A stretch of DNA of 64,000 nt from Sporosarcina ureae (GTDB lineage Bacteria > Bacillota > Bacilli > Bacillales_A > Planococcaceae). The DNA is taken from assembly GCF_002082015.1 (NCBI RefSeq), contig NZ_CP015109.1, positions 1,681,501 through 1,745,500 on the forward strand, read 5' to 3'. Of the stretch, positions 34,601-44,889 are shown one piece after another. The notes beneath the pieces were generated by a model. It searched no databases and was not told where the DNA came from. It saw only the letters and a list, made by a program, of their open reading frames with translations. Positions within the stretch are counted from its first letter, which is position 1. The number at the start of each line of letters is the position of its first letter. Both the position numbers and the translations under genes were made by a program.

Positions 34601-35239
34601 TTAGCGTACCAGATCCATTGCCATCGAGTGTTCCAGCTTGCGTTTGATCCGTTGTAAAGCATTATCTATTGATTTCACTTGGCGATTCAGCACTTCAGAA
34701 ATTTCACGATAGGATTGACCTTCTAAATACAATGTTAATACTTCTCTTTCCAATCCACTTAACACTTTATTCATCTCTTCTTCCATGAATGTGAAGTTTT
34801 CTTTATGGATCATCAAGTCTTCAGGGTCATCTAGTGTAGAGCCCGCTATGATATCGAGCAACGTCCTCTCTTGGTCTTCATCATACATTGGCTTGTCCAA
34901 TGAAATAGACGTATTAAGCGGAATATGTTTTTGACGCGTGGCAGTTTTGATAGCTGTAATAATTTGTCGCGTAATACAGAGCTCAGCAAAGACTTTAAAA
35001 GAACTCAATCTATCAGGACGGAAATCACGTATGGCTTTATAAAGTCCGATCATTCCTTCTTGCATGATATCTTCACGATCTCCACCAATAATGAAATATG
35101 TTCTTGCTTTCATCCGGACAATCGGCTGAAATTTAGTAATTAGAAAATCCAATACATCCGAATTTCCCAGATGGATCAATTCCACCATTTCTTCATCAGA
35201 TAGTTTAGAAAACCCGTTTTTACTTTTCACATTTTCCAT
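34601..35239 (-). CDS. sigH: RNA polymerase sigma-H factor
   Basis: Sigma-70-family factor that in Bacillus directs early-sporulation and transition-state genes. 212 residues from the chosen ATG. Region 2 includes DREDIMQEGMIGLYKAIRDF and FAELCITRQIITAIKTATRQ; region 4 ends VKSIDNALQRIKRKLE. These are nearly identical to B. subtilis SigH. GGAGAGG lies 12 bases before ATG 35239; a GTG at 35260 in the same frame is an alternative start. It follows rae1 by about 80 bases. Confidence 0.93.
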   Translation of the reverse strand: MENVKSKNGFSKLSDEEMVELIHLGNSDVLDFLITKFQPIVRMKARTYFIIGGDREDIMQEGMIGLYKAIRDFRPDRLSSFKVFAELCITRQIITAIKTATRQKHIPLNTSISLDKPMYDEDQERTLLDIIAGSTLDDPEDLMIHKENFTFMEEEMNKVLSGLEREVLTLYLEGQSYREISEVLNRQVKSIDNALQRIKRKLEHSMAMDLVR

Positions 35240-35321
35240 ATCCCATACCAACCTCTCCACCCCAGAGTACTAATTGGTTTTATATGCCAGTATAGACGCG
35301 GTAATATTTCACGTCAACTAC

Positions 35322-35837
35322 TCATTTTCCACCACGTCTCATTTTTTCAAATTCCGCTGCCACTTCATCCGTCAGAGGAATCTTTGATAGAGGCTTTTGT
35401 TCTAATGAATCTTTTAACCTTTGTGCGATTACACGATCTACTTCTTTCATAGCAATTTCCAGCTCTCTTGCAGAGATGCGAAGTGCACCTTGAGCAAACA
35501 CTACCCATTGTTCTACGAGATCAGAAGTAGCTACGTGAATTTGCGTCAAGCGATTGGATAATTCGGATACCAACTTTTCAATGCGTTCATCCGCTGTTTC
35601 GTTTTCTCTAGTAAAGACAACTTCCACACGATATTGCTTTTTTCGTTTTTCGATACCAGGCACTAGGTGGGCATCAAATATCACAATAACGCGCCATCCC
35701 CTATTAGCCTGGAATTCCGCCATCCTCTCGATAAGCCGATCACGCGCTTGCGCAAAATCTTCTTGTTTCAGTTGCTGCAATTCAGGCCACGCCCCGATGA
35801 TGTTGTATCCATCAACGAGCAGCACATCTTTCTTCAT
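35322..35837 (-). CDS. rae1: Ribosome-associated endoribonuclease Rae1 (NYN domain)
   Basis: Homologue of B. subtilis YacP/Rae1, an A-site endonuclease that cleaves translated mRNAs. 171 residues; the PIN-like NYN fold starts LLVDGYNIIGAW with the catalytic aspartate, and FDAHLVPG and TRENETADERIEKL carry further acidic residues. It overlaps rlmB by four bases and keeps the B. subtilis neighbourhood rlmB-rae1-sigH. Confidence 0.93.
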   Translation of the reverse strand: MKKDVLLVDGYNIIGAWPELQQLKQEDFAQARDRLIERMAEFQANRGWRVIVIFDAHLVPGIEKRKKQYRVEVVFTRENETADERIEKLVSELSNRLTQIHVATSDLVEQWVVFAQGALRISARELEIAMKEVDRVIAQRLKDSLEQKPLSKIPLTDEVAAEFEKMRRGGK

Positions 35838-36592
35838 GACGGAGCCTGAGCGGATTGACGCTTTCGTAGAACTTCATACATCAACAACGCCGCCGCTACT
35901 GAAGCATTTAAAGACGTAACTTTGCCAACCATCGGTAAACTATAAAGGAAATCACACCTCTCGCGCAAAATGCGTGACATTCCTTTTCCTTCACTACCTA
36001 TTATGACGGCTAAAGGTAACGTTGCATCCATATGGCGATAATCCGTGGAGTTGGAAGCGTCTGTTCCCGCAATCCATACCCCTTGCTTCTTAAGCTCGTC
36101 CACAGTTTGAGACAAATTATTCACTCGCACAACCGGTATATGTTCAATCGCACCTGTCGAAGCTTTCGCTACTACGCCTGTCAAACCAACAGCGCGTCTT
36201 TTGGGAATAATGATGCCATGAACACCCGAAGCATCCGCTGTTCGTATGATAGACCCCAAATTATGCGGATCCTCTAGCTCATCTAGAATAATGAAGAACG
36301 GATCTTCCTGCCTCTCTTTAGCAATTGCGAATAAGTCTTCCAACTCCGCGTAGTCATAGGCAGCAACTGAAGCGAGAATTCCTTGGTGACTCAGATCCGT
36401 CATGCCATCTAGTTTCTGCTTCGGAGCTGTCTGCACAACCACTCCTGCTTCTTTAGCGAGCTTTATTATTTCACCTATACTCTTCTTATTGACACCTTCC
36501 GCTACCCAGATTTTATTCAATTGCCTGCCCGAACGCAGTGCTTCCACAACAGGGTTTCTTCCACCAATCAGTTCAATTTCTAGCTCTGTCAT
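35834..36592 (-). CDS. rlmB: 23S rRNA (guanosine(2251)-2'-O)-methyltransferase RlmB
   Basis: SPOUT-family 2'-O-methyltransferase. 252 residues: an N-terminal L30e-like substrate-binding domain ([19 protein letters not shown]), then the knotted catalytic domain with [14 protein letters not shown] (about 107-120), GSEGKGMSR and the [14 protein letters not shown] motif. It overlaps mrnC and rae1 by four bases each, so it is translationally coupled. Confidence 0.95.
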   Translation of the reverse strand: MTELEIELIGGRNPVVEALRSGRQLNKIWVAEGVNKKSIGEIIKLAKEAGVVVQTAPKQKLDGMTDLSHQGILASVAAYDYAELEDLFAIAKERQEDPFFIILDELEDPHNLGSIIRTADASGVHGIIIPKRRAVGLTGVVAKASTGAIEHIPVVRVNNLSQTVDELKKQGVWIAGTDASNSTDYRHMDATLPLAVIIGSEGKGMSRILRERCDFLYSLPMVGKVTSLNASVAAALLMYEVLRKRQSAQAPS

Positions 36593-37008
36593 GCTTTCTC
36601 CTCCTCAGGATGCTCCACTAGTCGAATCGCCGTCTCTATTAGTTCAGCCAGACGCTCTTGCCGATCCAATAAATGTACATACCCGAGAACCGCTTCGAAT
36701 GCGGAGCTATAATTATACGTAGTAACGTCAGTGTTTTTAGGGACGGACCCTGCTTTCGCATTGCGACCACGGCGCATTACCGCTAATTCTTCTTCTGTGA
36801 GAATTTGTTGATCTCTCATCGTTAGGATAATCCGCGCCTGAGCTTTTGCAGAAACGAAGCGTGTAGCTTCTTTATGCAAAATTTGCGGTTTTACACGTCC
36901 ATGGCGCAGTAAATGCTCTCTGACCGCTGTTTCATATACAGCATCGCCCATATATGCGAGAGCAAGTGCATTGAGTTGTTTAACGTCTATTTCACGTAAA
37001 TTCTCCAC
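36589..37008 (-). CDS. mrnC: Mini-ribonuclease III
   Basis: Dimeric RNase III-like enzyme without a dsRNA-binding domain. In B. subtilis it matures 23S rRNA ends with help from L3. The 139 residues begin [19 protein letters not shown], followed by the catalytic MGDAVYE and later [14 protein letters not shown] acidic motifs. It lies four bases after cysS and overlaps rlmB by four bases, the B. subtilis order. Confidence 0.95.
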   Translation of the reverse strand: MENLREIDVKQLNALALAYMGDAVYETAVREHLLRHGRVKPQILHKEATRFVSAKAQARIILTMRDQQILTEEELAVMRRGRNAKAGSVPKNTDVTTYNYSSAFEAVLGYVHLLDRQERLAELIETAIRLVEHPEEEKA

Positions 37009-37012
37009 ACCG

Positions 37013-38413
37013 TTACCCTCTTTTCCAGCGAGTGCCCTGTGCTGTATCCTCTAAAATGATTCCCTGCGCTTTTAGTTCATCGCGTATTTCATCCGCACGT
37101 GCAAAATCACGATTCTTTCGAGCATCAAGACGTTCTTGGATCAATGCATCTACTTCGTCATCCACTAATTCATCCGCGCTATCAAATGGCAATCCAAGCA
37201 CACCCATTAATTGATCTAACGCATCGATGAATTGCTGAAGTACGTGACGGTCTGTATTTTTCTCAAGCAAGTATACATTTGCCTGTTTAGATAGTTCAAA
37301 TACGGCGGCAATCGCATTAGCCGTATTGAAGTCATCATCCATCGACATTTCAAATGCCTTAATTTGTTCGTTAATCTTATTTAACCATGATGCGGAGTCT
37401 TCTGCTAGATCAGCCGAAATCGTTAAACGATGCTGCAAATTGCTGTACGCAGTTTGGATACGTTCCAGTCCATTCGCCGCGCTTTCTACAAGATCCTGTG
37501 CAAAGTTAACTGGATGACGATAGTGTACGGAAAGCATGAAGAAACGCAACACCTTCGGGTCTATTTGCTTACGAATATCATGTACCAAAATAAAGTTCCC
37601 TAATGACTTCGACATTTTCTCGTTATCAATATTGATATAACCGTTATGCATCCAATAGTTGGCGAAAGTTTTACCTGTAGCCGCTTCAGATTGCGCAATT
37701 TCATTTTCATGATGTGGGAATGTTAAGTCTTGCCCACCTGCATGAATATCAATCGTGTCCCCAAGAAGCTGCTTGGCCATTACCGAGCATTCTATATGCC
37801 AGCCCGGACGACCTTTGCCCCAAGGACTATCCCATGAGACTTCCCCTTCTTTCGCTGATTTCCAAAGCGCAAAGTCAAGAGGGTCTGTTTTGATTGCATT
37901 TTCCTCTACTCGCGCACCTACTTTTAATTCATCAATGGATTGGTGTGAAAGTTTCCCATAGCCTTCGAATTCACGTGTACGGAAATAGACGTCCCCACGA
38001 GATTCGTAGGCAAAACCTTTATCGATAAGAACCTGAATAAATTCTACAATGTCTTCGATGTGCTCCGTTACGCGAGGATGCGCTGTCGCTACTTCACAAC
38101 CAAGAGCACTGACATCTTCGTGATAAGCCGCAATGAAACGTTCAGTCAAGTCTCCTACTTCTTCATTTAAGTCATTTGCCGCTTTAATGATTTTATCGTC
38201 TACGTCTGTAAAGTTTGAGACATAATTCACTTCATAGCCGCGATATTCCAAGTAGCGACGAATCGTATCAAATGCAATCACAGGACGAGCGTTTCCGATA
38301 TGAATATAATTATAAACGGTGGGTCCACAGACATACATTTTAACCTTTCCTTCTTCTATTGGAATGAACTTTTCTTTCTTGCGTGTCAATGTATTATAAA
38401 GTTGAATGCTCAT
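37013..38413 (-). CDS. cysS: Cysteine--tRNA ligase
   Basis: Charges tRNA-Cys. 466 residues: zinc-binding CGPTVYN with the HIGNARP (HIGH) motif at about 28-43, the second zinc site [10 protein letters not shown], and KMSKSLGN for adenylate formation. ATG 38413 has AAAGGGAG 7-8 bases upstream and begins [16 protein letters not shown]; a seven-codon longer start lacks support. It overlaps the end of cysE by 20 bases. Expression should respond to uncharged tRNA-Cys through the T-box before cysE. Confidence 0.97.
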   Translation of the reverse strand: MSIQLYNTLTRKKEKFIPIEEGKVKMYVCGPTVYNYIHIGNARPVIAFDTIRRYLEYRGYEVNYVSNFTDVDDKIIKAANDLNEEVGDLTERFIAAYHEDVSALGCEVATAHPRVTEHIEDIVEFIQVLIDKGFAYESRGDVYFRTREFEGYGKLSHQSIDELKVGARVEENAIKTDPLDFALWKSAKEGEVSWDSPWGKGRPGWHIECSVMAKQLLGDTIDIHAGGQDLTFPHHENEIAQSEAATGKTFANYWMHNGYINIDNEKMSKSLGNFILVHDIRKQIDPKVLRFFMLSVHYRHPVNFAQDLVESAANGLERIQTAYSNLQHRLTISADLAEDSASWLNKINEQIKAFEMSMDDDFNTANAIAAVFELSKQANVYLLEKNTDRHVLQQFIDALDQLMGVLGLPFDSADELVDDEVDALIQERLDARKNRDFARADEIRDELKAQGIILEDTAQGTRWKRG

Positions 38414-39098
38414 GTAAATCTCCCTTTTCTCCATTCACGGTTTCCAACTGCTCAGTACGCAGCTTCAACTCTTGAATTTGCTTTTCTAATCGTTTGATTT
38501 CATCCGCAATTGGATCTTGCGTGGAATGATCTAGTTTATTCTTTACACGTACACCATTTGAAATAACGATTTTCCCTGGTATCCCCACTACTGTAGAGTT
38601 TGGCGGCACTTCTTTCAAGATGACCGAGCCCGCTCCAACCTTACTATTCTCCCCAATCGTAATGGAACCAAGTACTTTGGCACCCGACGCAACCAATACA
38701 TTATCACAAAGTGTCGGGTGTCGCTTACCGCCTTCTTTTCCTGTTCCACCTAATGTAACCCCTTGGTAAAGTGTCACGTCATCGCCAATCTCACATGTTT
38801 CCCCTATGACTACACCCATCCCATGATCAATGAAAAGACGTCTGCCTATCACAGCTCCAGGATGAATTTCGATACCTGTGAAAAACCTGCTAACTTGCGA
38901 TACTACCCGAGCCAAAAACCGAAGATTACGCTTATAAAATACATGCGCAATACGGTGCATCCAAATTGCATGCAACCCAGAATACGTTAAGATTACTTCA
39001 ACCGTGCTGCGAGCTGCCGGATCTTGATCGAAAATGCATCGAATATCTTCTTTCATACGTTTGAACAATGAACTTCCCCCTTTTTTCTTCTTTCCCAT
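38394..39098 (-). CDS. cysE: Serine O-acetyltransferase CysE
   Basis: Acetylates serine to O-acetylserine, the first committed step to cysteine. 234 residues; N-terminal helical part with [20 protein letters not shown], then left-handed beta-helix hexapeptide repeats ([19 protein letters not shown]), catalytic His-containing DHG, and a C-terminal coiled region. It heads the cysE-cysS-mrnC-rlmB-rae1 run behind a tRNA-Cys T-box. Confidence 0.95.
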   Translation of the reverse strand: MGKKKKGGSSLFKRMKEDIRCIFDQDPAARSTVEVILTYSGLHAIWMHRIAHVFYKRNLRFLARVVSQVSRFFTGIEIHPGAVIGRRLFIDHGMGVVIGETCEIGDDVTLYQGVTLGGTGKEGGKRHPTLCDNVLVASGAKVLGSITIGENSKVGAGSVILKEVPPNSTVVGIPGKIVISNGVRVKNKLDHSTQDPIADEIKRLEKQIQELKLRTEQLETVNGEKGDLHEHSTL

Positions 39099-39133
39099 GA
39101 CGGCGACTTTCCCTATAGCGTAATTTCTTAAGA

Positions 39134-39375
39134 TAAAAAAAGCGCCCCTGTCACGTATGATGACAGAGACGCATTAAATGCGTGGTTCCACTCCGCTTGA
39201 GGACATAATTGTCCCCCGCTTAATGTCTTTAACGCAGACTGTACGTATGGCCTACTACTAGTTTCGGCTCATCGCTCAAAGGTGCATTTCGATAGTGAAC
39301 GACTCAGGTCATTTCCAGCCTAGATGACCCTCTCTATAGAGTATCCACTACGTACTTTCCTTTTCGACGCTTTCT
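39134..39375 (-). promoter_or_regulatory. T-box riboswitch (tRNA-Cys) for cysE-cysS
   Basis: Minus strand. The T-box sequence AGTGGAACCACGCATT is at 39192-39177, followed by a terminator (stem about 39172-39142, GCG-CTCTGTCA with TGACAGGGGCGC) and seven Us at 39141-39135. The stem-I specifier loop has UGC (Cys) at 39286-39284 within GAAATGCACC. Uncharged tRNA-Cys should pair with the specifier and T-box bulge, favouring the antiterminator. This accounts for most of the gltX-cysE gap. Confidence 0.92.
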
Positions 39376-39433
39376 ATATGACAATGGTATATTAAGTTCA
39401 TTTTACAGAAACTCATCGAAATGTCAATATTGT

Positions 39434-40894
39434 TTATTTTGCGAATCTTCCAACGCGTTGGAGGATTTTCTCTTTACCAATAAGTGCAATGGCATCCGGT
39501 AGTTCAGGTCCTGATGTCTGACCAGTCGCCACGACACGCACAGGCATGAATAAATTCTTCCCTTTATGTCCTGTTTCTTTTTGAACTGCTTTAATTGCCG
39601 ATTTGATAGACGGTGCATCGAATGTTTCCAATTCTTCTAGTTGCTTCTTAAGTGACGTCATCACTTCAGGCACTTGTTCGCTCGCCAAAATTTCAGATGC
39701 TGTTTCATCATATTCCAATGTGTCATGGAAGAACTGGGCGGATAACTCGACGATTTCAGCACCAAAGCTCAACTGGCCGTGGTATAGCGCGATCAAATCG
39801 TGAACCCACGTTTGTTCCTCAGCAGACATATTTTCTGAAACCAATCCTGCCGCTTGTAGATGTGGCAATGTTAACTCAATTACTTCTTCCAAGGACAATT
39901 TTTTTATATATTGGTTATTCATCCACGTCAGCTTATCCGTATCGAACATGGAAGGAGATTTTGACAATCTAGATTCATCGAATTGTTCTACGAGTTCGTC
40001 ATGTGAGAAAATCTCTTCTTCTCCGACAGGGGACCAACCAAGCAAGGAGAAGAAATTAAACATCGCTTCAGGCAAATAGCCTAACTCTTTATATTGTGCA
40101 ATGAATTGAATAATTGACTCATCACGTTTTGAAAGCTTTTTACGTTCCTCATTGACGATCAGCGTCATATGACCAAACCGTGGATGATCCCAACCAAATA
40201 CGTCAAATACCATTAGTTGTTTTGGTGTATTCGTCAGATGCTCTTCTCCACGGAAAACATGAGAGATCTTCATCAAGTGATCGTCGACTACTACTGCGAA
40301 GTTATACGTAGGAATTCCATTCGTCTTAACCATAACCCAGTCACCGATGTCCTTTGATTCAAACGTTACTTCACCGCGCACGAGATCATCAATCGTATAC
40401 GTAGTATTTTCAGGAACACGCATACGGATATTGTATGACTTCCCGGCAGCTTCATTTTCCGCTACTTGTTCTGCTGTTAAATGACGACAAGTACCATCAT
40501 ACATAGGTGCTGCGATTCCCGCTTCTTTCTGTGCGTCACGCTTTGCTTCTAGCTCTTCAGGTGTACAGAAACATTTGTAGGCATGTCCATTTTCAAGCAT
40601 TTCGTCTGCATATTTCTTATACAAGTCCAGACGTTCCATTTGGCGGTATGGGCCGTATTCTCCACCAACATCAATGGATTCATCATGATGGATACCGAGC
40701 CACGTCAAGTTTTCAAGTTGTGAAAGTTCACCACTCTCAACGTTTCGCGCTATATCTGTATCTTCAATACGAACAATAAACTTTCCGCCATAGTGACGAG
40801 CGAATAAATAGTTGAATAACGCGGTTCGCGCGCCGCCAATATGTAGTTGGCCTGTTGGACTCGGTGCATAACGCACACGTACTTCTTGTGTCAT
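39434..40894 (-). CDS. gltX: Glutamate--tRNA ligase
   Basis: Charges tRNA-Glu and, in Bacillales lacking GlnRS, also tRNA-Gln for later amidation. 486 residues, with the HIGH-type motif [15 protein letters not shown] at about 11-25 and the KMSKS-type motif KLSKRDES near residue 252. The C-terminal anticodon-binding helical domain is complete. It lies between ispF and cysE, as in B. subtilis. Confidence 0.97.
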   Translation of the reverse strand: MTQEVRVRYAPSPTGQLHIGGARTALFNYLFARHYGGKFIVRIEDTDIARNVESGELSQLENLTWLGIHHDESIDVGGEYGPYRQMERLDLYKKYADEMLENGHAYKCFCTPEELEAKRDAQKEAGIAAPMYDGTCRHLTAEQVAENEAAGKSYNIRMRVPENTTYTIDDLVRGEVTFESKDIGDWVMVKTNGIPTYNFAVVVDDHLMKISHVFRGEEHLTNTPKQLMVFDVFGWDHPRFGHMTLIVNEERKKLSKRDESIIQFIAQYKELGYLPEAMFNFFSLLGWSPVGEEEIFSHDELVEQFDESRLSKSPSMFDTDKLTWMNNQYIKKLSLEEVIELTLPHLQAAGLVSENMSAEEQTWVHDLIALYHGQLSFGAEIVELSAQFFHDTLEYDETASEILASEQVPEVMTSLKKQLEELETFDAPSIKSAIKAVQKETGHKGKNLFMPVRVVATGQTSGPELPDAIALIGKEKILQRVGRFAK

Positions 40895-40977
40895 AATATT
40901 TACCTCTCCGTTTCGAATTGATTACGTTCTTATATAATTTCCTATCTATTTTAGCATTCTAAGGGACGTTTTGAAAG

Positions 40978-41457
40978 TTACTGGTTTTTCATCAGTAAAA
41001 TCGTTGCCATGGCTGCGATTCCTTCTTCACGACCTGGGAAGCCTAGACGTTCCGTAGTCGTAGCTTTCACATTCACTTGCGACAGATCCGCTTCCAGCAA
41101 TTCCGCCACGCGCTCACGAATATCTCCAATGTACGGTGCCATTTTTGGACGTTGCGCAATAATTGTACAATCAATATTACCTAAACGGTAGCCTTCTTCT
41201 TTCACCATCGCCCATACAGTTTCCAATAAAACAGCAGAGTCAGCGTCTTTAAACGCGTCATCCGTATCAGGGAAATGTGTACCAATATCCACTTTACCAA
41301 TTGCACCAAGTGCAGCGTCTGTTACTGTATGCAATAGCACATCCGCATCGGAGTGACCTATTAATCCTTTTGAGTGCGGGATGGTAATACCACCGATAAT
41401 GAGTGGTCTACCTTCTTCAAATGCATGCACATCAAAACCTTGTCCAATTCGAAACAT
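40978..41457 (-). CDS. ispF: 2-C-methyl-D-erythritol 2,4-cyclodiphosphate synthase
   Basis: Fifth step of the MEP isoprenoid pathway, releasing CMP. 159 residues beginning [16 protein letters not shown], where DVH supplies zinc ligands, with HSDADVLLH and the C-terminal [22 protein letters not shown] 41457 has AGGAGG upstream. It follows ispD after 13 bases; the two steps are consecutive apart from IspE. Confidence 0.96.
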   Translation of the reverse strand: MFRIGQGFDVHAFEEGRPLIIGGITIPHSKGLIGHSDADVLLHTVTDAALGAIGKVDIGTHFPDTDDAFKDADSAVLLETVWAMVKEEGYRLGNIDCTIIAQRPKMAPYIGDIRERVAELLEADLSQVNVKATTTERLGFPGREEGIAAMATILLMKNQ

Positions 41458-41470
41458 GTAATTATTCCTC

Positions 41471-42160
41471 CTACTTTCTTCTAGCCAGTAAGATTTCACC
41501 TATAGCAAGATCTTCTTGGGTTGTCATCTTTACATTGTCATACGAGCTTTCCACCACTTGGACTTTGTAGCCAAGACGTTCTACTAACATCGATTCATCC
41601 GTGCCAAGGAAACCTTCTGAAATAGCCGACTCCGATGCTTCTTTCAGCAATTCATATTGAAATGCCTGAGGCGTTTGGACGAGCCACAGCTTTCCACGAT
41701 CCAAGGTTTCTTTTACAGTACCATCTACCGCGTACTTAATTGTATCCTTCGCCTTAACTGCCGCTATAGCTGCACCTTTTTCATTAGCAGTACGCACCAG
41801 TTCTGTAATGACGGATGAATTCAAAAAAGGTCTAGCTGCGTCATGGACGAGAACAATACCTTTCCCTTTGTAAGCAGAGATACAAGCCGCAACACTGTTT
41901 TGACGCTCACCACCACCCTTTACAAATGTAATAGGTTTCACGTGTTGATACTGTTTGAGAATCTCTTCAATTGCAACTTGCTCTTCCGGCTTCACAGCCA
42001 TAATGACTTCTTCGCAATTAGGGTCTTCTTGAAACACACTGACTGTATGATACAAAATTGAATGCTCACCAATTTTTAGAAAGAGCTTATTTTGTCCAGC
42101 CCCCATTCGTTTACCGCTTCCTGCAGCAGGAATCATCACTGTATATTTCACGTTTGTCAC
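41471..42160 (-). CDS. ispD: 2-C-methyl-D-erythritol 4-phosphate cytidylyltransferase
   Basis: Third step of the MEP pathway, forming CDP-methylerythritol. 229 residues, with the nucleotide-binding [15 protein letters not shown] at about 11-25, LVHDAARPF and [12 protein letters not shown]. The start is uncertain: GTG 42160 is the longest, GTG 42151 is possible, and neither has a strong ribosome-binding site. It follows yacL by 17 bases. Confidence 0.95.
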   Translation of the reverse strand: MTNVKYTVMIPAAGSGKRMGAGQNKLFLKIGEHSILYHTVSVFQEDPNCEEVIMAVKPEEQVAIEEILKQYQHVKPITFVKGGGERQNSVAACISAYKGKGIVLVHDAARPFLNSSVITELVRTANEKGAAIAAVKAKDTIKYAVDGTVKETLDRGKLWLVQTPQAFQYELLKEASESAISEGFLGTDESMLVERLGYKVQVVESSYDNVKMTTQEDLAIGEILLARRK

Positions 42161-42177
42161 TCTGCTTTCTATGCTAG

Positions 42178-43266
42178 TTATCGACCTTTTGGTTTAGCAA
42201 AAATCATTCGTCCTGCAGATGTTTGCAATACACTCGTGACTACGACGTCAATAGCATCTCCGATATGAGACCGACCATCTTCAATGACGATCATAGTGCC
42301 ATCATCTAAATATGCGACGCCTTGATTATGCTCTTTACCATCTTTGATTACGACTACATGCATTTCTTCACCCGGAATGACCACTGGTTTTACCGCGTTA
42401 GCGAGATCATTTATATTCAATACCGCAACACCATGCAAATCCGAGACTTTATTTAAGTTAAAATCATTGGTTACAACCAATCCATCCATTTTCTTCGCCA
42501 GTTTAACTAACTTTAAATCCACTTCGGCTACATTCAGAATATCTTCGTCCGTAATGAGCACTTGAGGACCATCATCATTTTGCAAACGCTTTAGAATATC
42601 TAAGCCACGTCTACCTTTTGTTCGCTTCAACGTATCGGATGAATCGGCTATATGCTGTAGTTCAGTCAGTACAAACTGAGGCACCACTAAAATTCCCTGT
42701 AAAAATCCTGTCGCCACTATATCTGCAATACGTCCATCGATAATGACACTTGTATCCAGTAATTTATATACGTCTTTTTGTGGTGGAGCGACAACAGGTT
42801 CTGTCGATTCTTTCTTTTTTGCTGTTGTCATGCGTAAATTAGAAAATGCATTAATAAACTCTTCCCACTTTTTAAAACCTACTTGGAAACCTAAATAGCC
42901 GAGAAGAATAGACAATAAGACAGGAACAACAGAAGACACTACTGGAAAACCAATTGCGCTTAGTCCGAAACTGAATAAAAAGGCTACGATTAACCCTACG
43001 ACTAATCCGATCGTACCGAATAATAAATCCATGATCGGCGCTTTTAGAAGTCTTTCTTCAATCCATTTAATAAAATTCACAATCGGTTCAGTTAAAAATA
43101 AGCTTAATAAAAATAGAATGATAGCTCCTATAATTGCCTCTACATAAGGATTTTCTATGATAGGGCGTGATGTAAACTCAAACATAGCGAATAAGTACGG
43201 TAAAAATAAAACACCGAGAGTTCCTCCGATTAATAAGAATGAAACTTGGACCACTCTTTTCAACAT
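42178..43266 (-). CDS. yacL: Membrane-anchored PIN/TRAM-domain protein YacL
   Basis: 362 residues. The first ~140 hold four hydrophobic segments, then comes a PIN nuclease domain (YKLLDTSVIIDGRIADI near 167-183, with acidic residues in DEDILNVAEVD and VTNDFNLNKV) and a C-terminal TRAM domain (about 300-355) that may bind RNA. The cellular role of YacL is not established. It occupies its B. subtilis place upstream of ispD, but disA, normally between it and radA, is missing. Confidence 0.9.
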   Translation of the reverse strand: MLKRVVQVSFLLIGGTLGVLFLPYLFAMFEFTSRPIIENPYVEAIIGAIILFLLSLFLTEPIVNFIKWIEERLLKAPIMDLLFGTIGLVVGLIVAFLFSFGLSAIGFPVVSSVVPVLLSILLGYLGFQVGFKKWEEFINAFSNLRMTTAKKKESTEPVVAPPQKDVYKLLDTSVIIDGRIADIVATGFLQGILVVPQFVLTELQHIADSSDTLKRTKGRRGLDILKRLQNDDGPQVLITDEDILNVAEVDLKLVKLAKKMDGLVVTNDFNLNKVSDLHGVAVLNINDLANAVKPVVIPGEEMHVVVIKDGKEHNQGVAYLDDGTMIVIEDGRSHIGDAIDVVVTSVLQTSAGRMIFAKPKGR

Positions 43267-43429
43267 ATTCTTCCACCTCCTTTTCCTTCCTAATAGTATA
43301 CAACGAATTGCAGTTAGCCGCTTAGGTTAAGTGAGGAATTTCTGAAAATTCCTCACTCCTCCTACTAGGACTATCTAAATAGCGGGAAAGTTTCTTTCCT
43401 TTCTACTTATCCCGCCATATAAATAGACA

Positions 43430-44800
43430 TTATCTGAAGGCCATTCCTAACGCTTCTGTGATCGTCTCAACGCCCACCACTTCGATCCCGTCTGGAATAT
43501 CCCAACCGCCCAAATTAGATGATGGAATAATGATGCGGTCAAAGCCAAGCTTTGCCGCTTCTGTAACGCGTTGTTCTATTCTAGATACCCGTCTAACCTC
43601 ACCTGTTAACCCTACTTCACCAACAAAACAATCGCGCGCGCCTACAGCCGTGTCGCGATAACTAGAAACAATACTTAGCAAGACTGCTAAATCAATGGCC
43701 GGCTCGTCTAACTTAACACCGCCTGCAACCTTAATATACGCATCTTGTGTCTGCAATAGCATCCCAGCACGTTTTTCCAATACCGCCATTAATAGCTGTA
43801 CACGGTTTTGATCCAATCCGGTCGCCATACGCTTCGGATAATTGAAACTTGATGCTGTCATCAACGCTTGAATTTCAACAAGTATAGGCCGTGTGCCCTC
43901 CATGGAAGCGACAATAGTAGAGCCTGCTCCACCTTGTGATCGCTCACGCAAGAACATTTCAGATGGATTTAAAACTTCTTTTAATCCAGCCTGCAACATT
44001 TCAAAGATTGCAATTTCATTGGTGGAACCAAAGCGGTTTTTAACGCTACGTAAAATACGGTACGTATGGTGACGTTCTCCTTCAAAATACAGAACCGTAT
44101 CCACCATATGCTCAAGCAATCGCGGTCCTGCAATCTGTCCCTCTTTTGTTACGTGACCTACGAGGAATATGGCAATATTTTGCGTCTTCGCTATACGCAT
44201 TAGTTCTGCGGTACATTCACGAACTTGCGATACACTTCCTGGTGCTGATGATACTTCAGGGTGATGAACAGTCTGAATGGAGTCCACAACCACAAATTTC
44301 GGTTTCACTTCATCCACGGTTTCATTAATCATCGCCAGATCAGTTTCGGCATAAATATATAACTCATCTGACTTCACGCCTAATCGTTCTGCACGTAACT
44401 TAGTTTGCTTAATCGATTCTTCTCCGGAAATATATAGTACACGCTGTTGTTGATTCGCAAGTAACGATGAGACTTGTAGCAACAATGTAGATTTCCCGAT
44501 ACCTGGATCGCCACCAATTAATATGAGCGATCCCGGAACAATCCCACCACCGAGTACGCGGTTTAATTCTTCTAATTCCGTTTTAACCCGTGGCTCTTCA
44601 GCCATTTCTACCTGACTAATAGGCAAAGCTTTATGCTTCACTCTGTCACCATGCTGAAATGCAGCACGCGGTCCTTTTTGCACAATCTCTACTTCTTCAT
44701 CCATCGTGTTCCATTCCCCACAACCAGGACAACGTCCCATCCACTTAGCGGACTCATATCCACAAGAACGGCACATAAACTTTGACTTTCGCTTAGCCAT
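43430..44800 (-). CDS. radA: DNA repair protein RadA
   Basis: RecA-like, DnaB-type helicase promoting branch migration in recombination. 456 residues: an N-terminal zinc finger ([19 protein letters not shown], about 9-27), Walker [13 protein letters not shown] near 93-104, the RadA-specific KNRFGS motif, and a C-terminal Lon-protease-like domain without peptidase function. It follows clpC, as in B. subtilis, with a hairpin terminator between. Confidence 0.96.
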   Translation of the reverse strand: MAKRKSKFMCRSCGYESAKWMGRCPGCGEWNTMDEEVEIVQKGPRAAFQHGDRVKHKALPISQVEMAEEPRVKTELEELNRVLGGGIVPGSLILIGGDPGIGKSTLLLQVSSLLANQQQRVLYISGEESIKQTKLRAERLGVKSDELYIYAETDLAMINETVDEVKPKFVVVDSIQTVHHPEVSSAPGSVSQVRECTAELMRIAKTQNIAIFLVGHVTKEGQIAGPRLLEHMVDTVLYFEGERHHTYRILRSVKNRFGSTNEIAIFEMLQAGLKEVLNPSEMFLRERSQGGAGSTIVASMEGTRPILVEIQALMTASSFNYPKRMATGLDQNRVQLLMAVLEKRAGMLLQTQDAYIKVAGGVKLDEPAIDLAVLLSIVSSYRDTAVGARDCFVGEVGLTGEVRRVSRIEQRVTEAAKLGFDRIIIPSSNLGGWDIPDGIEVVGVETITEALGMAFR

Positions 44801-44826
44801 ACACTCTCTCCTTATTTGAAAATACG

Positions 44827-44876
44827 AAAAGGACAGCCCGCTACGCTTTTTAAAAACTAAGCGAGCGAGCTATCCG
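44827..44876 (-). terminator. Hairpin terminator between clpC and radA
   Basis: Minus strand GGATAGCTCGCT ... AGCGGGCTGTCC forms a long, slightly imperfect stem, followed by UUUU, 14 bases after the clpC stop. radA starts 30 bases further on, so partial read-through is likely. Confidence 0.65.
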
Positions 44877-44889
44877 GATTATCCTATTA

